From contig DXGT01000023.1 of the NCBI GenBank assembly GCA_019113785.1, positions 1 to 38,538 on the forward strand: a stretch of DNA of 38,538 nt, written 5' to 3'. The notes beneath the pieces were generated by a model that saw only the letters and a program-made list of their open reading frames with translations, was not told where the DNA came from and made no database searches. Source of the DNA: Candidatus Ruthenibacterium merdigallinarum (GTDB lineage Bacteria > Bacillota > Clostridia > Oscillospirales > Ruminococcaceae). Every line of letters starts with the position of its first letter. Within the stretch, counting starts at the first letter, position 1. This document shows positions 25,914-36,500 of the stretch, in pieces. Position numbers and translations under genes: made by a program.

Positions 25914-27785
25914 TTAAAACGCTTTGGACGCGCTTACGATCTCACGCCAGAAATACACGCCGTGCATCCGGCGGCTCCCCGCCTGCCGCAAAAGGGGCAG
26001 CCGGGGCTCCTCCAGCTCCTCCAGCCGCGCCACGCGGCCCTCGCAGTAATCCTCCGCCCGCTGCGCGGCCGCGCGCAGCCTCGCCTGTACGCCCGCCAGC
26101 CGCACCTCCAGCACTTCAAAGCCGAAGGGCCGGCACTCGGCCATCCACAAATTGCGCCAGGCCTCCAGCAGCTCGCCCGTATCGGCAGCCGCCTGCCGGG
26201 CCTGCGCCGACAGCGCGCGCAGCCGGGCTTTGTCGCCATCCGCATAGGCCCGGCACAGGCCGGCGCCCAGCTCGGCTTTGTTTTTCAGCACGCGCGCCAG
26301 CAGCTCGTAGAAGCGGTACAGCCCCTGCCAGCGGTCGCCCCGGCGGGCATACGCGCCGAATTCCTCCTCCAGCGCCGCATACGTGCGGGCAAAGCCCATG
26401 CCCTCGGCGTCCGCGTCAAAAATGCCCGCCAGCGGGTCCTGATACAATAGGAATTTCGCGGCGTTGGGCAGGTCGCTCGCCTCGTCCAGCAAATCGGTTT
26501 TATTGAAGGCGCTGATGCGCTGCAGCGCCCGGCCGTCCGCGCCCGCGCAGGCCTCCAGCCGGCGGCACAAAAACGCGTGGTCCAGCGTCTGCTCGTAGCA
26601 GAACTCCGCGTACGCCTGCAATCCCAGCAGCATGGCCTGCGGGCTGGTCTCGCCGCCGTCGTCGCCCCAGCTGGTGAGCAGCACGTTCTCCACGCCGTTT
26701 TCCAGGCACGCGCGCAGCGCGGGCTCGGCGTTTTTGAAAAACACATCGTAGTCGACGGCCGGCCCCAGCCAGGTCCACAACCCGCCCGCAAAGCGCAGCG
26801 GCGCTCGGAACTGCCGGTGCAGCTTCAAATAGCGGTCGTAAAAGCGCTGCTGGTCGTGATAGTAGTCCCAGTACACCAGCTCCACGTCCTGCGGGGCCTC
26901 GCGCAGCACCCATTCGGGGATCGAGATTTCGTCCTCGTAGTAATCGCCGTTCGCGCTGGCGCAGCGGAAATACATATCGCTCCACATCATGGGGGAAAAG
27001 CCGTACCGGTGCGCCAGCTCGCGCACGCGCTGCACATGGCGCAGCATGATGGAAAAGCTCTTTTGATAGCCGTGCTTTTTCAGATAGTTGCCCAGCCCCA
27101 GATTCATGGCCTCGTCCATGCCCAGATGGATCTTGTCCGTGCGGTAGCACGCCCGGCACTGACGCAGCATCGCCTCGATCAGGCGGTAGGTCTCGTCCTC
27201 GTCCGCCAATAGGACGTCCGGCGTGTCGCGCAGCGCAGCGCTGCTCTCCCAGTGCAGAAAGCGCTCCAGGTGCCCCAGCGTCTGGATGCAGGGAATAAGC
27301 TCGATGCCCAATTGCGCGGCGAACTCGTCCAGCGCCTTTAATTCCCCGGCGCGCCAGCGGCCCCGCAGATAGCCGAAAAACGGATAGCCCGGCAGCTCGT
27401 AGGTGTCCTCGGTGTACAGATACGCCTGGTTGTAGCCCATCAGCGCCAGGCGGCACAGCATGCGCCGCAGCGCCTCGGGCGTCATCACCGCATTGCGCGA
27501 CAGATCGAAGCTGGCGCCCAGCTGGTGGAACACGGGCGTCTCGCGGATGGAAAACGGCTCGCCCTTGGCCAGGTGCTCCTTGAGCAGCCCCAGCCCGCGG
27601 AAAAACTGCGCGCGGCTTTCGCCCTGCAGGAAAGCGGCCCCCCGGCCGTCCCAGCAGACGGACAGCGCAGGCCCTTCCCGCCACTCCACGGGCACGCCCT
27701 CCGTGCAAAGGAGGATCCCTTCGCCCTCCAGCATCCGCACCCCGGCCTCAAACGCCCGGGCGCTCTCTTTCAAACAGATCTGCAT
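25914..27785 (-). CDS. GH20-like beta-N-acetylhexosaminidase
   Basis: FDLSRNAVMTPEALRRMLCRLALMGYNQAYLYTEDTYELPGYPFFGYLRGRW...IELIPCIQTLGHLERFLHW...KIHLGMDEAMNLGLG (Asp-Glu catalytic pair); start ATG 27785. Confidence 0.8.
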   Translation of the reverse strand: MQICLKESARAFEAGVRMLEGEGILLCTEGVPVEWREGPALSVCWDGRGAAFLQGESRAQFFRGLGLLKEHLAKGEPFSIRETPVFHQLGASFDLSRNAVMTPEALRRMLCRLALMGYNQAYLYTEDTYELPGYPFFGYLRGRWRAGELKALDEFAAQLGIELIPCIQTLGHLERFLHWESSAALRDTPDVLLADEDETYRLIEAMLRQCRACYRTDKIHLGMDEAMNLGLGNYLKKHGYQKSFSIMLRHVQRVRELAHRYGFSPMMWSDMYFRCASANGDYYEDEISIPEWVLREAPQDVELVYWDYYHDQQRFYDRYLKLHRQFRAPLRFAGGLWTWLGPAVDYDVFFKNAEPALRACLENGVENVLLTSWGDDGGETSPQAMLLGLQAYAEFCYEQTLDHAFLCRRLEACAGADGRALQRISAFNKTDLLDEASDLPNAAKFLLYQDPLAGIFDADAEGMGFARTYAALEEEFGAYARRGDRWQGLYRFYELLARVLKNKAELGAGLCRAYADGDKARLRALSAQARQAAADTGELLEAWRNLWMAECRPFGFEVLEVRLAGVQARLRAAAQRAEDYCEGRVARLEELEEPRLPLLRQAGSRRMHGVYFWREIVSASKAF

Positions 27786-28051
27786 GCGTCGCACTTCCTT
27801 CCGTGTTTTTGCAGCGGGCGCCGCCGTCTTTGGCGCCCCTTTCATCATACCGTAAAACGCAAAAAAAATCAGGCCGTTTTTTTATCCTTTTCGGCGGGGA
27901 AAGCGCCTTTCTTTCCCGATGGCAATAAAACAACGCGGAGAGCGGTGCGCTTTCGCCGCCGGAAAAGCCAACTCTGCACGGCGCGCCGCGCGCCCGCGAC
28001 GCGCCGGTTTGGCGATTTTCGGTTCTTTTTTCATCCCTTCCGCCATTTTGT

Positions 28052-28080
28052 TTGACTCCGCCCGCGCGGCTTTTTATAAT
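28052..28080 (+). promoter_or_regulatory. promoter of second Gfo/Idh/MocA gene
   Basis: TTGACT (28052-28057), 17 nt, TATAAT (28075-28080). Confidence 0.8.
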
Positions 28081-28148
28081 CTAGGTGAGAAAAGCCGCGC
28101 CGCCGCCCGCGCCGGGCGGGACGCTTTGCAAAGAGAGGGGATTTTGCC

Positions 28149-29300
28149 GTGAAGAAGATCGGGTTTATCGGCTACGGCCTGCGCAGCGAGACGATGATGA
28201 AGGCGTTTTCCGGCGTCGGCGCGCCTTTGGAGGTCGCCGCGGTGGCCGACCCGCGCGCGCAGGCGCTGCGCGTCGCGCTGGCCGGCGATGCGCGCTTTGC
28301 CGGCACGCGCTGGTACGAGGACGCGCAGCAGATGCTGGAGAGCGAGGCGCTGGACGCCGTTTTCATCGGCACGCGCTGCAATCTGCACACGCAGTACGCC
28401 GAGATGGCGCTGGCGCGTCGCCTGCCGCTGTTTCTGGAAAAACCCGTGTGCATCGACGAGGCGCAGTATGCGCGCCTGCTCGAGGCGTCCCGCGGGCAGC
28501 GCGGCCGGGTGCTCGTCTCGTTCCCGCTGCGCCTGACCTGCATCGTGCAGGAGATGAAGCGCCTCGCCGATTCCGGCGTTCTGGGGGACATCGTGTCCGT
28601 GCAGGCGGTGAACAACGTGCCCTACGGCAGCGTGTATTACCACAGCTGGTACCGCGACGAATCGCTCACCGGCGGCCTGTTTTTGCAGAAGGCCACCCAC
28701 GACCTCGACTATATCACCTACATCCTGGGCAAGCGCCCGTCGTCCGTTACGGCGCGCACCGCCAAAATGCACTTTAAGGGCGAGCGCCCCGCCGGCCTGC
28801 GCTGCCCGGACTGCCCGGACTATTACACCTGCCCCGAGAGCAGCTTTGCCGTGCAGCACTATCAAAAGCAGGAGCCCAGCGGCGAATGGTGCTGCTTTGC
28901 GCAGGACACCGGCAACGAGGACGTGGGCGCGGCCCTGTTCACCTGCCCGGACGGCACGCTGATCTCGTACCATCAGGTGTTCCTTGTCAAAAACGAGGCG
29001 GGCCGGCGCGGCGCGCGCTTCATCGGCACGCGCGCCAGCGCGGAGTTCGATTTCTACAGCGCCCGGCTGCGGGTGGACTACTACGACGGCCGGCACAGCG
29101 CCGTGCACCAGTTCCACTATCCCGAGGGGCTGGTCCACTTCGGCGGCGACGAGGAGCTGGCCAGGGCCTTCTGGGCCATGCTGGACGGCGCGCCCAGCGC
29201 CTCCGATCTCGAGCAGGGCCTCGCCAGCGCCGCCGCCTGCCTCGCGGCCCGGCGCTCCGCCCGGACCCGCAGCGAAACCGCCATCCGGTACGGGTTTTAA
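28149..29300 (+). CDS. Gfo/Idh/MocA family oxidoreductase
   Basis: MKKIGFIGYGLRSETMMKAFSGVGAPLEVAAVADPRAQAL...LFLEKPVCIDEAQYARL. Confidence 0.92.
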   Translation: MKKIGFIGYGLRSETMMKAFSGVGAPLEVAAVADPRAQALRVALAGDARFAGTRWYEDAQQMLESEALDAVFIGTRCNLHTQYAEMALARRLPLFLEKPVCIDEAQYARLLEASRGQRGRVLVSFPLRLTCIVQEMKRLADSGVLGDIVSVQAVNNVPYGSVYYHSWYRDESLTGGLFLQKATHDLDYITYILGKRPSSVTARTAKMHFKGERPAGLRCPDCPDYYTCPESSFAVQHYQKQEPSGEWCCFAQDTGNEDVGAALFTCPDGTLISYHQVFLVKNEAGRRGARFIGTRASAEFDFYSARLRVDYYDGRHSAVHQFHYPEGLVHFGGDEELARAFWAMLDGAPSASDLEQGLASAAACLAARRSARTRSETAIRYGF

Positions 29301-29341
29301 AACCGTTTTTTGCCGCAAAACGGCCGGGCCGAAAAAATGAG

Positions 29342-29390
29342 ACCGGCCCCCGAAGGAAGCGACTGCCGCTTCCTTCGGGGGCCGGTTTTT
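29342..29390. terminator. strong terminator
   Basis: Perfect 20-bp inverted repeat ACCGGCCCCCGAAGGAAGCG-ACTGC-CGCTTCCTTCGGGGGCCGGT then TTTT. Confidence 0.92.
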
Positions 29391-29439
29391 GCATGTAATT
29401 TATAAGGGAAAGGGAACGGCGGCATTGCGCCGGCCGCGG

Positions 29440-31022
29440 TCAGCGCTTGAACAGCGTGCCCAGCAGGTTGCGGCCGATGCTGGCGCCCACGTTGCCGCCC
29501 AGCTTTTTGCCGAACGAGCCGAACCGCCCGCCCAGCATGTTGCCCAGCTGCCGGCCCAGCGTGCCCGCCGTGGTGGACGCCACGCTTTTGACGCTGCGCT
29601 CCAGGGCCCTGCGCTGGCGCTCCTCCTCCTTTTCCTGCTCTTTGGCGGCCTTCTTCTCGGCGGCAAGGCGGGCTTTCTCAGCCTCCTCCTGCGCCGCCTG
29701 CTCCTGCGCCTGCTGCTGCTTGCGGCGCTCCAGGAACTCAAAAGCGGAATCCGGGTCGGTGGCGGCGTTGTACTTGAGATACAGGTTGGACGTCTTGACG
29801 GCCTGATCGCGCTGGGCGTCGTCCAGCATGCCCATATAGCTCTCGGGCGGCAGCACCCAGGCGTGCTGGGCCATGCCGGGGACGCCCTTTTCGTCCAGCA
29901 GGGAGACCACGGCCTCACCGGTGCCCAGCTGCGAAAGCAGCTCCATGGTGTCGAAGGCGGGGTTCTCGCGGAAGGATTCCGCCGCGGCTTTCAGCACCTT
30001 GCGCTCCGCCGGGGTATAGGCGCGCAGCCCGTGCTCGATCTTGTTGCCCAGCTGCGAGGCGATCTCGTCCGGGATGTCCCCGGGCGACTGGGTGATGAAG
30101 AACAAGCCCACGCCCTTGGAGCGGATGAGTTTGATCATCTGCTCGATTTTTTCCATCAGCTCGCGGCTCGCGCTGCTGAACAGAAGGTGCGCCTCGTCAA
30201 AGAAGAACACGACGCGGGGCTTGTCCAGGTCGCCCACTTCCGGCAGGACCTCGAACAGCTCGGAGAGCAGATACAGCATGAAGGCGGAATACAGCCGCGG
30301 CTTGTTGATCAGGCTGCTGGAATCCAGCACGTTGATCGTGCCCTTGCCGGAGGGGTCGGTCGTGAAGAAATCCGCCACGTTGATCGCGGGCTCGCTGAAG
30401 AACTGATCCGCCCCTTCGCCCTCCAGCGCGACGATGGCGCGCACGATGGCCGCGACCGACTGCTTGGCGATGTGCCCGTACTCGGTCTCCAGCTCGGCGG
30501 CGTTCTCGCTGGCAAACTGCAAAATGGCCTTCAAGTCCTTCGTGTCGCACAAAAGCAGGTCCTCGTCGTCCGCGAGCTTGTAGACCACGGAGAGGATGTC
30601 CGACTGCGTGTCGTTCAGCCCCAGGATGCCGGCCATGAGCTGCGCCCGATCTCCGAGACGGTCGTGCGCAGCGGGATGCCCCGCTTGCCGTAAATGTCAA
30701 AGTATTGGGTGGGAAAGCCCTGGAAAGAAAAGCCGTCCTGCGCGAGGCCGAAGTGCTCGGCGCGCTTTTGCATGTCCTCGCTGTCCCGCCCGGGCTGGGA
30801 CATGCCGGAGAGGTCGCTCTTTACGTCCGCCAGAAACACCGGCACGCCCAGCGCCGAGAAAGATTCGGCCAGGACTTTCAGGGTCACCGTCTTACCGGTG
30901 CCCGTCGCGCCGCAGATGAACCCGTGGCGGTTGGCCATGCGCGGGTCAAGATAGATTTTTTCATTGAGGGAATCCCCGTTTTCTCCCGTCTTGGCAAAGT
31001 AGATTTTTCCGTCGCTGACCAT
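29440..31022 (-). pseudogene. HerA-like DUF853 ATPase, split by an apparent 1-nt frameshift near 30645-30647
   Basis: N-part ORF 31022-30615 (FICGATGTGKTVTLKVLAES, Walker A) and C-part ORF 30636-29440 (VVFFFDEAHLLF Walker B, FFITQSPGDIPDEIASQLGNKIEHGLRAYTPAE) are contiguous in different frames. Confidence 0.8.
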
Positions 31023-31382
31023 ACCCGAAGACCTCCGTTACTCGTTTCCTGTTTTCCATCGGCGTTGACAAATCCGGCAAAGCCGACAGCAAATGTCATA
31101 ACCATGATAATAGAAAAAACACACCGCGGCAAGACGCGCCGCGCAAATTCTCGGCCTTGGCCCCAAAAGGTCGGCAAAACGCACGGGGGAAGCGGGAGAA
31201 GGCGCTTGCGGAAATCCAGAGAAATCGGAGAGCAATGGGCCATATTGCACAAAAAGGCCCCCCGATATTCGCCCTTTTGCACCATCTTTTGCGCCGGAAG
31301 AAAAAGGCCTTTTTATCGTACAAAGGAGATGATACACTGATAGTACATCGGAGAACCGCAGAATTGCAAAGGGATGTGCCTT

Positions 31383-32804
31383 ATGAAGCTGTTTGAGAAA
31401 ATCCCGGCGAGTTTCTTTTCTGTCCTGGCCTCGCCGAACCGCGAAATTTATTGGGCGGCGCTGGCTACCCTGCATCAGCTGCTGGAATGCGACTTGAATA
31501 TCCCGGTGGATGATTACTGTGTGGCGCTGGGCGATAAACTTTCCGATCTGGAGCTTTCGGCGGAAGATTCTATGGACGAGGAAGAGAAGGACTTGATCCG
31601 GCGGCCCAATGGAAAAGCCCGCTGGATCGTCCACCGGCTCAAGCGCGCCGGCTGGCTCGACACCGAGTATCGGGACGGCACGTTTGAGGAAGTGATCGCG
31701 CCGCGGGATTATGCAGACCAGATGATCCGCCTTTTGCTGGAGCTGGAGCGCTCCGAAACGAAAGAGTACAACTCCCTGGTGTTTTCTACTTACAGCGGGC
31801 TGAAGCAGGCTTATGTGGAAAAATCCGACCGCATGTACGAAGCCCTGCTCACGGCGCGGAGAAATACCGCAAAGCTTTTGCAGGACTTGAAAAGCCTTTA
31901 CCACAACATTCGGTATTATCATCAGATCGTCGGGCAGGCGGTGGACGTCAACCAGTTGCTGCATGACTACTATGACGAATACAAGGGCATGCTGGACAGG
32001 ATCTATCATCCCATCAAGACGATGGATTCGCTGTCGCACTACCGGCAGCCGATCCTGGATATCCTCAGCGCCCTGCTGGTGGACGATGAGATCATGGAGC
32101 GCGCTGTGGGACGAATGGTGCAGCTTCATCCGGACGAGGAGCCGGCGCAGGCGCGCCGCACCCTGGAGAGCTATATACAGGAGCTTTTGAGCAGCTATTC
32201 CAGTGTGGAAGAAATTTTGCGGCAAATCGACCGCAAGCACCGGGCCTACACGCGGGAATCGGTGGACAGCATCAAATACCGCATGTCGGCCGATCACAGC
32301 ATTGCCGGGAAACTGACCGAATTGCTGCGCGCGGCGTCGGAGACGGCGCCCAAACAACTGCGGGAGGCGATGCTGGCCCGGATGCAGGAGGGGGTTCAGT
32401 GTGAAAACCAGGCTTTCGCCGACGCGGGTTCGTTCTGGCACCCTACCGTGCGCAGCCGGAGGGCCGGCGCTCCGGATCGGATCGTGCAGGACCTCTCCCC
32501 GGAGGAAGAGCGGGAATTGCGGCAAACCTTCCGCGCAGACCGAAGCCGGCGGTACTCTGTCGCCCGTGCGTGGCAATATCTGGCGCACATGTTGGAAGGA
32601 AAAGAAACGGTGACCAGCGAGGAGCTTGCGCTGGAGAAGGACGATCAATTTATCTGGCTTTTGATGGCCGCGGTGCGCTCTACCGACCGCAGCGCGCCGT
32701 TTTCCGTGGAATTTTTGCCGGGAGAAACCGAGAACGGCGGCTATCGGATCCCCCGTATGCGAATCAGCCGAAAAAACCATGACAGAACGGAGGAGGGCAC
32801 CTGA
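31383..32804 (+). CDS. jetA: Wadjet system protein JetA (kleisin-like; DUF5716-like)
   Basis: MKLFEKIPASFFSVLASPNREIYWAALATLHQLLE..., first of four overlapping ORFs in jetABCD order. Confidence 0.85.
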   Translation: MKLFEKIPASFFSVLASPNREIYWAALATLHQLLECDLNIPVDDYCVALGDKLSDLELSAEDSMDEEEKDLIRRPNGKARWIVHRLKRAGWLDTEYRDGTFEEVIAPRDYADQMIRLLLELERSETKEYNSLVFSTYSGLKQAYVEKSDRMYEALLTARRNTAKLLQDLKSLYHNIRYYHQIVGQAVDVNQLLHDYYDEYKGMLDRIYHPIKTMDSLSHYRQPILDILSALLVDDEIMERAVGRMVQLHPDEEPAQARRTLESYIQELLSSYSSVEEILRQIDRKHRAYTRESVDSIKYRMSADHSIAGKLTELLRAASETAPKQLREAMLARMQEGVQCENQAFADAGSFWHPTVRSRRAGAPDRIVQDLSPEEERELRQTFRADRSRRYSVARAWQYLAHMLEGKETVTSEELALEKDDQFIWLLMAAVRSTDRSAPFSVEFLPGETENGGYRIPRMRISRKNHDRTEEGT

Positions 32805-33502
32805 TGTGGATGGAGGACTATGAGGCCTTGCATGCAGCGGAGAAAGCGGAGTTCCGCCGTCTTGCCAATGCGCTGCTGTCCCGCACGTACCTGCTGCGCA
32901 ACGTCTACGACGACCAGAAGAAAATGATGGACATGAACAGCGATTATCGAACGGCGCGGCGCTTTTTTTCCATTTTGCAGGGCTATTTTTCCCTTGCGGG
33001 GTGGGATTTGTACCGGGACGATGAGTACGGGGTGATCTACCTGCGCAACCAGCAGGGGAGCAACCGGGTCCGGTTCGGCATCTTCACGACGAAGTTTCTG
33101 TATACGCTCCGCCTGATCTATGAGGAAAACCGGCAGCAGGTAGAGCTGCACCACGACGTGCGCACCGATACCTTTGCCGTCATCAACAAGATGGGCGCCC
33201 TGGGCATACTGAAAGACGGGCGCTCTACCGCCAAGGAGCGGGAGGAAGCCCAAAAGACCCTGGCGCGGTACCGGGTGATCGCCAAGCTCGACGGGGGATG
33301 GAAAACAGACGGCAACAAATTGCTGATCTATCCCACCATCCTGTTTTTCGTGCCGAACAGCGAAATCAACGCCATGTGCCGGCAATTGCAGGAGATGCGC
33401 CAAAACCTGCAGGGAGCGGCAAATGGCACAGAGGAACCGATGAGCGGCGAAGAGGAAGAGACCGGCGGAGAAGGCCCGGCGGAGGAAGGAGAGGATTCCT
33501 GA
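32804..33502 (+). CDS. jetB: Wadjet system protein JetB (DUF4194-like, KITE/MukE-like)
   Basis: TGATG overlap with jetA; RRLANALLSRTYLLRNVYDDQKKMMDMNSDYRTARRFFSILQGYFSLAGWDLYRDDEYGVIYL. Confidence 0.88.
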   Translation: MWMEDYEALHAAEKAEFRRLANALLSRTYLLRNVYDDQKKMMDMNSDYRTARRFFSILQGYFSLAGWDLYRDDEYGVIYLRNQQGSNRVRFGIFTTKFLYTLRLIYEENRQQVELHHDVRTDTFAVINKMGALGILKDGRSTAKEREEAQKTLARYRVIAKLDGGWKTDGNKLLIYPTILFFVPNSEINAMCRQLQEMRQNLQGAANGTEEPMSGEEEETGGEGPAEEGEDS

Positions 33503-36500
33503 TGAAGCGGCTGAAGCGGATGCTGCTGATCAACTGGTACTTTTTCCAGAAAGAGGTGATCGAGTTTGACACCCTGACTTTCCTGACGGGCAAAAACGGC
33601 ACGGGGAAATCCACCATCATCGACGCTTTGCAGCTGGTGCTGCTCGCCGACACGAGCGGGAGCTTTTTCAACAAATCGGCAAACGGGAAATCCCGGCGCA
33701 CGCTGGCCGGTTATCTGCGGGGCGAGTTGACGGACGACGAGGCGGGCGGGTTTACCTGCTTGCGCAACGACCGCTTTACCAGTTATGTGGCGCTGGAATT
33801 TTATGACGAGGAGAAGGGCCGGCCCTTTACGGCGGGCTGCTGCTTTGACGTATATTCCGCCAGCGATACGCCGCACGTTTTCTTCGGTTACCACGGCGCC
33901 ATACCGGAAGATCTGTACATTGTAGAGGGCCTTCCGCTGTCCATTGAAAAATTGCGCCGGTGGATCTATGCCGAACACCCGGAATCCACCAAAATGATCA
34001 CGTCTGTCAACAAAGAATTCCGGGACTATCTGTACGGGAAGCTGGGCGGTTTGCAGGCGAAATTCGCGGACCTTTTCAAAAAGGCGGTGCCGTTTACGCC
34101 CATCGCGGACATCCAGAAGTTCATCACCGAGTTTGTGTTCGGGCATGAGCAGCCGGTGGACATCCGCGCGATGCAGGAGACCATCGAGAGCTATACCCAG
34201 ATGGAGCAGGAGGCCGCCCGGCTGCAAGAGCGGCAGGCGCTTTTGGAGGAGATCGCCTCTCAGCACGGGGAATACCGCCGGCTGCGCGCGCAGGTGCAGA
34301 CCAACCAATACATTGCCGAACGCGCCGACTGCGATTTGGCCGCCCGGGCGGCCGAAGCCAAAAAGCAGGACCTGGCCAGGCAGGAACAAAAGCTGGAACA
34401 GGATCGCCTCGCGTTAAAGGAAAAGCGGCGGGAGTCCGAGGCGATCGACGCGCAGTACACCCGCGTGAAAACAGAGCTGGCCTCCTCCGGTTTGCAGCGG
34501 CACATCGAGGAACTGGAGAAGGCAAGGGATGCGCTGAAACAGCAAATTGCCGGCTGGCAGACAGCGTACGACAAAAGGAACCGGGACTTTGCCCGCCTGA
34601 CGGCCAACTGGAGAGAAGTGCTGCGCGGCTGCGGCGCGCTGCCGGCGGAGAAAACCGAAGTGCTGGGAGAGCGCACAAAGGTGAGCCTGGAGACCTTTGC
34701 GCAGCAGAGACAGGCGGCGGCGCGGGCGATGGAGACGCTGGCGAGCAAAGAGCTGTCCGCAATCGCTCTGCCGGATGCGCAGGCCGCCGGCCGCGCCATG
34801 CTGGCGCTGGACCGCGGCGTCGTGGCGCTGCAAGACAATGTGGAACAGGACCTGCGCGAGGCGGCGCAGGCCGTCGCCGCCCTTGTGGAGGAACAGAGCT
34901 CCCTGCAGGCCGGGCGGCAGCGCTATCCCGAATCCGTCACGGCCCTGCGGCGGGCCCTGGAGGGGCGGCTGGCGGCGCAGACCAACGCCGGCGCCTCTGT
35001 TCGGATGGTGGCCGAGCTGTGGGATGTGCGGGATCAGGCCTGGCGCAACGCCGTAGAGGGATACCTCAATACCCAGCGCTACAATTTGCTGGTGGCGCAA
35101 GAGGACTATCAGGCCGCGGCGGCCATTTACGATTCCGTCAAGGACATTTTGCATATCCACGGGGTGGCGGTGGTGGACATCGCCGCCATCCGGCGGCTGC
35201 GCCCCGAGCGCCGTCCGGGAAGCCTTGCGGAGGAGATCGTGACGGACGACGCGGACGCCCGCCTGTACGCCGACTTCCTTTTGGGGCGCGTGATGAAATG
35301 CGAAAACCTGCAAGAGCACAACCGGCAGGAGATCTCCATCACAAAGGGCTGCATGCTCTACCAGCAAAAGGCGATCCGCCATTTGAACCCCAAGGTCTGG
35401 GAGCGGCCCCTGCTGGGGCAGGGCGCGCGATTGCTGCGCCTGCGCCAGGTGGAAGAAGAGCTGGAGCAGAAACGCAGGGCCAGCGAGCAGGTATCCTGCT
35501 GGAGCGTGGCGCTGAGGAAAATCGCGCGGCGGCAATGGCTGGGCACTTCGGAACTGGAGGACTGGGACGCGGCGCAAAAGGCGCTCGCCATGATCCCGGC
35601 CGCGCGGAGAGAGTGGGAAGAAAAGCAGGCCGAGCTGGACGCCATCGACCGGGAGCCGCTGTTTGCCCTGCAGGAAAAGGAACAGGAGCTGAAACGCGCG
35701 CGGACGGAATGCTACGAGCAAATCGACGCGCTGAACCGCTCCATCGGAGATAAAGAGCGGGCCTGCCGCATTTTGCGGGAGGAACAGATCCCGCGGGCCC
35801 AGGCGGAACAGGAGCGCCTGCGGCATGAGCTGGAGGGAGCCTACCCGGCAGACTGGCGCAGCCAGGTGGGCGAGCCCCGTTACCGGCAGGAAATTTCCAC
35901 CCACGCCGGCCTGGAGGAAGTCAGCGCCAACTTCCGGCGCAGCGCCAAACAGGCCGGAACCTCCGCCGATAAGGCGTGGAGCGGCCTTCGGGATGCGAGG
36001 ATCGACTATAACCGCCGCTACCAGATGGGGCTGGATGTGGAGAAGGAGGACAACGCGGCCTTTGACGAGATCCTGCAGGAGATCCGGGAAAACCGACTGC
36101 CCGCGTATTTGGGGAAAATCCGCGACGCCAAAGAAAAGGCGATGGAACAATTCCAGGAGGAGTTCATCGGCGTGCTGCACACTAACATCAGCAATGCGGA
36201 ACGGGCGATCCGGGATTTGAACTACGCGCTGCGCGCCACGCCTTTTTCGGAGGATTCCTACGCGTTCCAGGTCAAGCCGAACCCGGAATACCGGCGCTTT
36301 TACGATATGTTCACCGACCGCATGAACCTGGAAAGCTATACGCTCTTTGCCGAGCAGTTCCGGCAGAAATACGCGGCGGAGATCGAAGAGTTGTTCGGCA
36401 TTTTGACCAGTACCAATACCGGCGACATCGACAAGCGGGTGGAGCAATACACGAACTACCGCACCTATCTGCAATTCGACCTCACGGTCACCACCCCGGA

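Noticed and set aside
24677-26506. 609-aa + strand ORF across Gfo and GH20 genes
   Set aside because: Shadow ORF spanning two well-supported - strand genes with low-complexity Pro/Ala/Arg tail
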